A stretch of DNA of 64,000 bases from Ligula intestinalis (Eukaryota; Platyhelminthes; Cestoda; Diphyllobothriidea; Diphyllobothriidae). The notes beneath the pieces were generated by a model, which was not told the origin of the DNA, ran no database searches, and was given only the letters and a program-made list of their open reading frames with translations. The position numbers and the translations under genes were made by a program. This document shows positions 56,880 through 64,000 of this stretch, one piece after another. Numbering within the stretch: the stretch's first letter is position 1; each line of letters opens with the position of its first letter. The DNA lies in NCBI GenBank assembly GCA_036362985.1, contig JAYGXS010000004.1, positions 3,133,710-3,197,709 of the forward strand, read 5' to 3'.

Positions 56880-57240
56880 TAAGCGCAGTCAAAATAAATG
56901 AGAAAAAGGTACGCTATTTGGAAATTTTTTAAAATGCACGCTTCTTGCTGGCGATCAGGAAGAAGCTCGTCTAAATGCTGGCCTACTGGCGTGCCCGACA
57001 TACCTGAGATCAGGCTGTAAGATAATCACTCATACAACTCTACTTAAGTTATATTTTTTCGAATGAGAAACGCATTTTTAAATGTCAGTTGATATTTCAT
57101 GAGATAGGGAGTTTATTATGCTTAACTACTTTCCGTTTCGGACTTTTTCGATTTTAGGAAAATGGACGGGACGAATGCTTATCCCTTATGACTACAGCGT
57201 TCATCGATCAGATAACGGACTCGGCTCATCCTCTATGTGC
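56880..57240 (+). repeat. Single copy of the 48-49-kb repeat family
   Basis: Shares CCTGAGATCAGGCTG-like, TTTTTCGAATGAGAAACGCA and TGATATTTCATGAGATA-type blocks with the repeats at 48-49 kb and 18-22 kb. Confidence 0.5.
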
Positions 57241-57501
57241 CTTGAGGTTTTCGCTTAGTGGCAAGTACTTATGTGGGATAAGGTCCCGACAAAGAATATG
57301 TAGTAAAATCAGTGAAGGAATTCCTATTATGCTTGCATCCATCTCTAAACACGATTCATGTTTAAATTGAAGAAACTAACGGTTATTTCGGCGAAACAGT
57401 TTGAATACATTGAAAAAATTACTCCCATGCTTTCTCTACATCGGACCTGGCGGTAGTATCTTCAGACGATGCTGCACGATACTAAATATTACAACTCTCC
57501 T

Positions 57502-57912
57502 TTCAGAAGAAGAGGATACGATCACTGGAACAAGAGTTTTATTTTCCTGACGTTTCGGATTCTGTCGGGAATCCTTATTCATAGGTGATGGTAGCTTACT
57601 CATAGTCATGGTACGGTATTTATAGTTCATAGGAGTCATCCGAGTGCCTGCGATAATTATTCACTTCTGTAGCCACCACTTGGGTCTTCATTGATGCGGT
57701 ACTGGCCTAGCGCTTCGCGTTCGACTCACTATTTGCCACAATTGCCTTGTCAGCGTCGGATGCAGGCCTGATAATTGCATGACATGTTTCAACCCTATCT
57801 GCGCATGATTATAACTAAACCACCATCACCTATGACTAAGGATTCCTGACGGAATCCGTAACGTCAGGAAAATAAAACTCTTGTTCCTGTGATCGCATCC
57901 TTTTCTTCTGAA
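57502..57912. mobile_element. 411-bp element with 90-bp terminal inverted repeats
   Basis: Left arm 57502-57591 and right arm 57823-57912 are about 90% inverted copies. Each arm carries the family motif: hairpin GGATTC-CCGACA-GAATCC followed directly by GAAACGTC and AGGAAAATAAAACTC (read outward). The CTGATGA box is altered. The interior of about 230 bp has TATTTATAG and CCACTTGGGTCTT and no frame. A copy lacking the right arm lies at 14862-15200. Non-autonomous; mobilising enzyme unknown, PLE machinery suspected. Confidence 0.85.
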
Positions 57913-58099
57913 CTGATTCCTGGAACTCGCATATTCTCCACTATTGGCAAACTCTACTTTCGCCATCTTTTCCACTCGAAAACAATTTTTTTAGCATTTC
58001 TTGACATGATGTATCTACTGTATATGAACGATAAAGGAAAAGCAAGCTGTAATAGACCTGTTGGCTTATTAATCATGGATTGATGAGAAGAACCAGGTG

Positions 58100-58170
58100 T
58101 GATTGCTAGAATAACAATTTCATCCACCTGACGTTTCGAAACTCGTCGCGGATCCATCATCACTGGGAGT
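58100..58170 (-). ncRNA. Hammerhead-like motif
   Basis: Minus strand: AGTGATGATGGATCCGCGAC, then GAGTTTCGAAACGTCAGG with the GAAACGTC box intact, then TGGATGAAATTGTTATTC. It stands alone, with no partner within 500 bp. Confidence 0.5.
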
Positions 58171-58749
58171 TAGCTTGTGCGCTAATTGCCTGGTAGTCAG
58201 CTTGCGGATCGTGACCCGCTGAACTTTCATCACACGTAGTGGACTTGGGCCTAATGATGATTGCTCAGCCATCCGACCCCATGGCGTAGGCATCAGACAA
58301 TGCGTTCGTCTGTACATTTCCCGAGTGGATGGCTGGTCATGGCGTCTAAATTTCTCCTATTTAACCATGAGTTCGATTTCCTGTCCACTATGGTCGATCA
58401 CATTTATTATAACCTCGTTAAGTCGCGTTATGAAGAATGCTTGTCCTCAGTGCACTTTGAAGCTAAATTTAGAGTCCTTCCAGGCTGTAGCATAGTAACC
58501 AGTATTTATGCGATGGACAAAGATTACTTAACTAAAGCACTCAGTGAATACTATCATGCAGTACTATTGGGGGTATTTCCGTGGAATAGTTTGAATGTTT
58601 TACTAACATAGCGTTCACACTTCTTCTTCTAGGGCAAATAGGCAGTAAACACTGTTCCGCCACTTGTAAAGGCCAGAAGCCTGAAAACCCTGAATGATAA
58701 AAAACATCCTTATTGCGGCAGTGTTTCTGTCGCAGTTCATGAAACCTAC
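58171..58749. other. Plakin intron, unassigned content
   Basis: Plus-strand frame of 116 codons at 58261-58611 has no family features. Confidence 0.4.
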
Positions 58750-59139
58750 CCTCTCCTCAGTCCAGCCTCTGAACGTGCAGTAGAGCAAATCCATGATGAT
58801 TTGGGCAGCAGCTTTCAGGTAGTTGGTCCAGCTGGTGACCAGATTCTGTCGGAGGTCAGTCACGTGATCCAAGGGTGCATTTGGCCGGCATTTTGGCTGC
58901 ACGACCAGCCGCGGCACCCACATCTCGTCCTCCAGACAGGGTCGCCCGAAAGATGAATGCTCACGGCAGCTGTTGGTTGCCCGAATGCTCTGTTTCAGCG
59001 TGGCCACCAGACGAGCTGGTCGGTGTAGACTGTCTGTGCCGGAGATACTTTTTGAGGGCCCTGCGGGGCGAACGCTGATCAGCACCTGGCTACCGTCCAC
59101 TTCGCGGATTCCCACAATGTCACCCTTGAGCACTGTCCT
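58750..59139 (-). CDS. Plakin-family gene, SH3 and plakin-domain exon
   Basis: 390-nt exon after acceptor GAACACGCAG, ended by donor AGG then GTAGGT; phase 0 at both ends. It continues the SH3 fold begun in the previous exon: RTVLKGDIVGIREVDGSQVL ISVRPAG, and later WVPRLVVQP, the usual final strand with its Val-Pro. Between these lies an insert of about 45 residues rich in Ser and Arg. The rest (LDHVTDLRQNLVTSWTNYLK then AAAQIIMDLLYCTFRGWTEE) is helical and passes straight into the exon at 54584. In plakins this SH3 is embedded in the spectrin-repeat array. Confidence 0.8.
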
Positions 59140-59464
59140 CTGCGTGTTCAGAGCAGAAGGTAGAGAAGGAGAGAGAAGACTACCGATGTATTCGTTTAGA
59201 GAGTGAGTGAAGATAAGTTTGCGTGTATATATTCGAGAGAGAGTAAATCGCCTATTTCCCGATTAAACAGACTAAACAAAAAGAAGGAAAATTTAAGTTG
59301 GTCACCCAACTTAGAAACCAGTAGCCCCTAGTCATGTAGTTAGGTTTAGCGTTATTAGTTTTTCTTTAGTTTTAGTTTAGTTTTTAGTTTAGTTATATAC
59401 CGCCGAAGTTAGACAGATATAGTTAAATATCTGTTTTTTGTTACTAAAATAAACTTAGCAAAAC

Positions 59465-59603
59465 TGAAAATTTCAGAAGATAAATTGGCAAACATACGTT
59501 TGTTTTCGATAAATTGTTTATTCATACCATATAAATGCAAAGGCCTTACGAGAATTTATCAAAAACAAACGTATGTTCGCCAATTTATCGTCTGAAATTT
59601 TCA
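59465..59603. repeat. Inverted pair of PLE 3' UTR ends
   Basis: Arms of 51 bp at 59465-59515 and 59553-59603, near-perfect inverted copies (GATAAATTGGCAAACATACG and its complement), with a 37-bp loop. The right half plus loop matches the 3' UTR end of the minus-strand PLE at 25855-25952, including the block (T)ATAAATG(C/T)AAAGGCCT. It is therefore a PLE terminus next to an inverted second copy. Confidence 0.85.
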
Positions 59604-60994
59604 ACGGGAATTTTCGCAAAGTTAAAACTGAAAATCTTAATAATAAACTGAAAACTAAATTAAGGCAATAGCACTGGTCCCGTAAGACCGAATACAAGGG
59701 CTACGGTATCTAAGGTGGGTGTCCAACTTATCTTTCACCAAAAATGTTCTAACAGTAGGATATTTACCGAGTTGAAATCCGTGAACGAGACTTATTTGGT
59801 TAAAGTCTTGAAGTTTGACGTTTAACTTGAACAGAATATGCTTTCCCTCTGAATGGGAAGATGTGTAAAGCCGACGGCGGTTAGGATAGTTTTAGCCGTT
59901 TTGGTATCACTTCAAGCGGAACGCAAGTCGGCCGAAATGAGCAGGACGCCAAATACTGGCGGAAAAGTGATTCCTTGTGTCAAAACTTCCAAATAGCCGA
60001 AGTAACGCTATTCTCAAGTCTGTGCTATTAACTTTTCCTGATCGTCTAGATCTGTGGCCATATCAAGGCTCTGTGGTTTAGGGAAGCCCTTGGTTCCGTC
60101 TTCCATGGAAACTTTGCATTTTCTTTATGTAAAACGAACTCTGACCACGTCTACCCTCACTCACTTGCCTGAACTACGCTTCATTCGTAATTTTATGTAA
60201 ATGAGAGCGCTATTTCAACCTTTTAATTGACCAAACACTAACTTGGGCCAAAGAAATGCTTGTGATGGACAGGCAGTGTTGGCAACTATTACTGTGAGGG
60301 CCCCTTTCTTCCCATTTACATCCTAAAACTTCTAACTCGGAGGTCTGATGAGGCCCTTAAATGGTTTTAAGGTTCAAAGGTTCAGTTAAACCCCAAGAGT
60401 ATTCTGCTGTTTCCTGGGGTTCCCCCTTGTAATGGTTTGGTTGAGCGTACCTTCTCGGAGTAACCATCGTTTTCATTATAAACAGACGCTTTACTATGCA
60501 ATATGAAACCATTATACTCTGCGCCATGGAGCACTTGCCCGAACGTCTGGTTTGAGATATGAATTGGTCTGTGTTTAAAACCTTTCCTCGTGAGCAGTGG
60601 TTTCTCCTTCTGTTTATCAACAGTTTCAACTCAGTCAATCTATGCTCTGGAACATTAGCCGCGGTTGCATCGATTATGGCATATCTGCGAGTGAGAAATT
60701 GCCAAGAGTAACCCCCCCCCCCACCCCCACGTGGACATGTTTGCTTTAGCGTTTTGTCAGTAGACCGACATGCTCAAAGTTGACTGCTTGGGACTCTTAA
60801 CCACTTGTACGTCCCCTTGTTGTACTAGAGGTCGTCCTACTAACTCTCCCTCTCTGGCTATTGAGTTCGGACACTTCGTGATATCAGTTCACTGCACTTC
60901 GACAATATTTGACCTAATGGGAAAACGAAAGCGCAAATTTCTGGTTCTCATTCCTAGTCATCTGAAAGGAGAAAGCGGGGGGGGGTACGAATAC
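59604..60994. other. Plakin intron, unassigned content
   Basis: No gene seen. A short C tract lies at about 60712-60722. The 93-codon minus frame at 60357-60638 has no family features. Confidence 0.4.
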
Positions 60995-61098
60995 CTGACC
61001 ATTTGTGAAGTCACAGAGTATTCGTCCACACTCGGGTGCTCCCTCGAAGTAGCCGCCAGCCAGTTCGTCACTCTCCAATGTCAATTCCGCTATCCTGT
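60995..61098 (-). CDS. Plakin-family gene, exon starting the SH3 domain
   Basis: 104-nt exon with acceptor CTTGTGGTCAG and donor CAG then GTATTC; enters in phase 1 and leaves in phase 0. It encodes RIAELTLESDELAGGYFEGA, PECGRILCDFTNGQ. The ILCDF followed in the next exon by VLKGDIV resembles the opening strands of plakin SH3 domains (A/I-x-C-D-Y/F, then x-K-G-D). Earlier exons (any actin-binding or spectrin part) must lie upstream, beyond the PLE insertion or outside the window. Confidence 0.72.
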
Positions 61099-61109
61099 CT
61101 GACCACAAG

Positions 61110-61763
61110 AGGAATCTTGAGTAGGCAATCTGTGGTGAGGTTGGAAAAAAGGTGGAGTTAATAACAGTAAAGACTTGCTGGGATGACTAATCAAGTAAAA
61201 ATCATATTAAAAGTCGGAAAAAGGCACTCACATTGTATATCTGACGAAAGGCAACTTATCCGAAGGGAACGAAAATATGTTAAACATGTCCATTATGAGC
61301 TTAGATTTACCGAGAGCGCTAACATTCAGGGCCTAGGTATTTGAACGAGGAGCTCTCGTGAAGTTTGGTTTGACCATACCACAAATTCCTCCCTAAGTTG
61401 GATAAGATAGTAAAATACTACAGGTATTATATAGAATTTTGAATTGACACGTTACCGTACTTCTACTGATGGGTATTTTGTGAGAGCCAAGATTTTAGTT
61501 AATATATTGCGCACTGTTTCGACAGCTAGGCAAAACTCTTAGGAGGTTGGGAAATGCTACACTTAGCGGCATTAGCTCAAAACCCGCCCACGCGACTCTC
61601 AGTTAGACCCACGAAATGTGTGCACTAGCTGCGATTGGAAAGCTTAACCCACTGTATTCTCTGGCATGGTATAATTTTGTATCCTTAATATGCGCGAATA
61701 TTCGGGGTCCAGATATAATATCGTGCTCATCATCCCCGGAAGAGGAAGAAGAAGAGGGGGCAA
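61110..61763. other. Unassigned stretch upstream of the first plakin exon seen
   Basis: AT-rich, with no further exon I can support. Confidence 0.4.
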
Positions 61764-61830
61764 GTGCTGGGACTAAATTGTATTCTTGCTGACGTTTCAA
61801 AAACATGCTCGTTTTCATCATCAGAGCGTG
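61764..61830 (-). ncRNA. Best hammerhead ribozyme candidate, PLE-linked
   Basis: Minus strand in order: CTGATGA (61824-61818), TG, hairpin AAAAC-GAGCAT-GTTTT, U, GAAACGTC (61798-61791), AGCAAGAATAC. Both conserved boxes of a type I hammerhead are exact. Stem III would be the minimal ACGT palindrome, as in reported PLE hammerheads that probably act as dimers. It overlaps the last codons or 3' UTR side of the PLE reading frame that ends at 61835. Predicted cleavage is after the C of GTC. Sequence match seen directly; activity inferred. Confidence 0.75.
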
Positions 61831-61834
61831 CTGC

Positions 61835-62428
61835 CTACTCTTCCGCCGGCCTTGAATTAATGCGTCTTGCCTCGTGCCGGGTGTTGTGCCCATGTGTGAT
61901 GCCCGCGCGCTCGTACGTCCATTGATTATTGATTGGCGTCCTCCTCTCCACTGTTCTCGGCGCTGCGTCGGCCTGTCCCTCCGACTCTGACTCCCCCGCG
62001 TTCACGTCCTCGTGTGCGCCTGCGTCGGTCTCCCCCTCGTTCGCGGTCTCATAGTTGCTCTCGTGAGAATCCAACCCACGCCGGTCATGTGACCCGCGCC
62101 GGATGCCGATTCCACTCATTGTGTCGCCACTCTCCCGCCTTAGTGTCCCGTTTTGTGCGGGCGTGAGCCTTGCGCGGATGGCTTGGTAGGCAGGATTCAA
62201 CTCAATGGCTCTGTTGAGTATGCCAGTCGACGACCAGCTTTCGAGCACTAGTCTAGCCATTTTGTCACTGGCCCTGCCGATCACCCTTGCCTTTTCAAAG
62301 GCGAAAACGTGTTTGCGCTGCTTCACGTGGCCGTAAACCATAGAATGCTCGTCTTCACGGTCGATTGCGAGCTTGTGTTCATGCAACCTCGTGCCAAGAC
62401 GTCTGCCAGTTTCACCGACATACCTCAC
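61835..62428 (-). pseudogene. PLE GIY-YIG endonuclease, C-terminal ORF
   Basis: 197 codons open. It begins within the GIY-YIG core (RYVGETGRRLGTRLHEHK, with Tyr, Gly and Arg in place). The second half of the nuclease follows (HSMVYGHVKQRKHVFAFEKA, then ARLVLESWSSTGILNRAIEL with the catalytic-type Glu). A long Glu/Ser/Gly/Arg-rich tail of about 90 residues is probably disordered. The RT part is missing, so the copy is dead. The family nicks target DNA for RNA-primed insertion. Confidence 0.8.
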
Positions 62429-62560
62429 ATCACAATCTTGGCAATTTTTATCCAGAATCCTGGTAGTTCATTTGGCAATATTGCAAAAGTTTGGTCTAGT
62501 CACGAATTTCACCGTATAGACAGGCCTTATGAAATTGGAGGTTGACCCAGTGCCTAGACA

Positions 62561-64000
62561 GCAGATTTTATTATCATTAAAAAATATGAACTTGATCAGC
62601 TGCCTGTGGTCCTAACAAAAGTGCTGTTTGACTTCATACAAAAAAGTATCGAAATTATCTCCTATGTCTTCTAATTAGGGAAGCCTTCCTATTGTCGATG
62701 TAACTCCTCCGACAGCGATACATACCGTCGGTATTGGACAGAAATTTTTCCTTTTTGTGATCTAAATGCTTATTGTGGCACAGTACTCCTTCAGTCAAAC
62801 AGATACAACTAACGTGGCTGTTATAAAGCCACTCTGTCAACCAAGCACACCTCAAAGGTGGTCAACCTCATCTGGTGGCCGTAAAACCTCTTCAGTGTTG
62901 AGCTATCATACCTCACAGGCGCGCACGAAGTCACGTGACAGAGCTACCATCTCAGGCCATTAATGAATGACTCACTAAGGGTCCTCAGGCAGGTGAAGTG
63001 GAGAGGTGTGGAAACACAAGTGGATGCACACAGCAACGGCCCCCGCCTACAAGCCGGTTCTTAGGCGGCCTGTAGGTGAATACTCACACGTTCTAAAAGT
63101 AGGAGAGAACAAACATTCCGACGATCGCCTCCTTCGATGCGCACATTGGCAGGCCGAAAGTATCGGCTTTCTAACAAATATTAGGCACCTAGGGTGGCTA
63201 AGTTACGTGGCTCCAAGTTGCCAACCAAAGTTCGTTTGCTGCCCTACTGTATATTATGAGGAAACAGCTAAATTGGCCTATGGGGAATGTCAATGTCCCT
63301 ATTAACTCATGGACGTTCTCGTCCATAAACGAGCGAACATCATGAATATCCAGTTAAGTGAACGAGCGTTTTCGACTATTCATAATCAGGCAAGCACAAT
63401 AATATAAGGGAGTTGCAGAAGGCGTTTGTACGGGCAGTAGAGCTCCCGTGGCCGAAGACCAAATCAATATCTGTCTACAGGCTTCCTACCACGCCGTGAG
63501 ACGGTGACGAGACAGGGACAGCAAGCATCCCAAAACTGCCCACACCGTTGCGAGACCAACACAACCTGTGTTCTGACGCGTCCCAAAACCACGTAAGACG
63601 GGGATGAGGAGGAGCCATGGACTCATTGTCGGACCCTCTTCCCCCTCTCTGTCACTAATTACGACAAGAATCTGATCACTTAACACCACTCTCTCTAATT
63701 ACTACTGATTGGTTGCTTAAACTTTTGTTAACTCTACCCTCCTTTATATTACTGTACTTGCCTAATGATGAATGATCTAAAACGTGCGTTTGTTTAACTT
63801 TACTTCCTGGATTCTAACATGGGTATCATCGCTGAACATCGTGGATGTTGAACATATGCCTGCTCCCACTTTCCAGCTCATCATAGAAGTGGGCATAACA
63901 CCCAAACGCGCACAGCAGGTCGCTTCAGTGAAAAGCAAAGTCCACCAGGAATACCAGAGCAAATACTTTATGAGAATGAATGAACGTCGCTTAGATTTCA
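62561..64000. other. Unassigned stretch at window end
   Basis: No gene recognised. 63395-63640 is less AT-rich, and an AATATAAGGG box near 63401 could be the TATA element of a retroelement UTR; nothing downstream confirms it. Frames near 63.0-63.3 and 63.78-63.96 kb have no family features. Confidence 0.35.

Larger units (their letters stand above)
61764..62560 (-). mobile_element. 3' part of another PLE family (GIY-YIG plus hammerhead)
   Basis: 5'-truncated PLE: degenerate upstream codons (62560-62430: FVTRPNFCNIAK, then stop, then CQDCDVRYVGETGRRL), an intact GIY-YIG tail ORF and the hammerhead motif. The nuclease sequence is of a different lineage from the other PLEs of the window: C-x-x-C-D-V-x-Y-V-G-E-T-G-R, not SCGAGYIGRT. 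Inserted within or just upstream of the plakin gene in the same orientation. Confidence 0.78.

Noticed and set aside
1..64000. CRISPR arrays, prophage, bacterial operons
   Set aside because: None seen; spliced exons, LINEs, SINEs and PLEs show animal nuclear DNA.

Overview
This is eukaryotic nuclear DNA, almost certainly from a flatworm. A diphyllobothriid-type tapeworm is my best guess, but that is inference from the repeat style: many Penelope-like elements, a CR1-like LINE, tRNA-derived SINEs and long C tracts. There are no operons, no bacterial gene organisation and no rRNA, CRISPR or phage features. Most of the window is transposable elements and their decay products, lying around and inside one long host gene.

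Host gene: on the minus strand, from about 61,100 down to about 33,975, I can assemble a split gene of the plakin family. Five adjoining exon pairs agree in splice phase: 61098-60995, 59139-58750, 54584-54404 and 52385-52291, then 43796-43410, 41515-41197 and 34284-33974. A tentative exon at 47175-47100 fills the one phase gap. The protein has a plakin-type SH3 fold split by an insert, spectrin-like helices, a basic linker and degenerate plectin/plakin repeats. The linker exon has a duplicated copy at 44455-44294 with the same phase and usable splice signals. The 5' end lies beyond the window and the 3' end is uncertain.

Mobile elements: 1-1620 is a decayed Penelope-like element (PLE). 2251-6968 is a near-complete CR1-like LINE with 73-bp 5' monomers and two overlapping ORFs joined by a candidate -1 frameshift site. 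10920-14045 holds PLE scraps and a 5'-truncated, broken second LINE on the minus strand. 14-24 kb is repeat-rich (SINEs, foldbacks, a 1.15-kb direct repeat). 25855-27165 is a second decayed PLE on the minus strand. 29.4 and 31.6 kb are further PLE tails. 36852-40825 is an almost intact PLE, broken by one TGA codon, lying between inverted repeats with TA at both outer ends. 61764-62560 is the C-terminal GIY-YIG part of another PLE family.

The most striking pattern is a short motif found at about 15 places. Read on the proper strand it is CTGATGA, a small hairpin, then GAAACGTC: the hammerhead-ribozyme core known from Penelope-like elements. The clearest copy lies directly after a PLE GIY-YIG reading frame (61764-61830). 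Elsewhere the motif occurs as inverted pairs bounding short, coding-free units (18443-18640, 34569-35432, 45876-46150, 57502-57912). These look like non-autonomous, hammerhead-bounded PLE derivatives.
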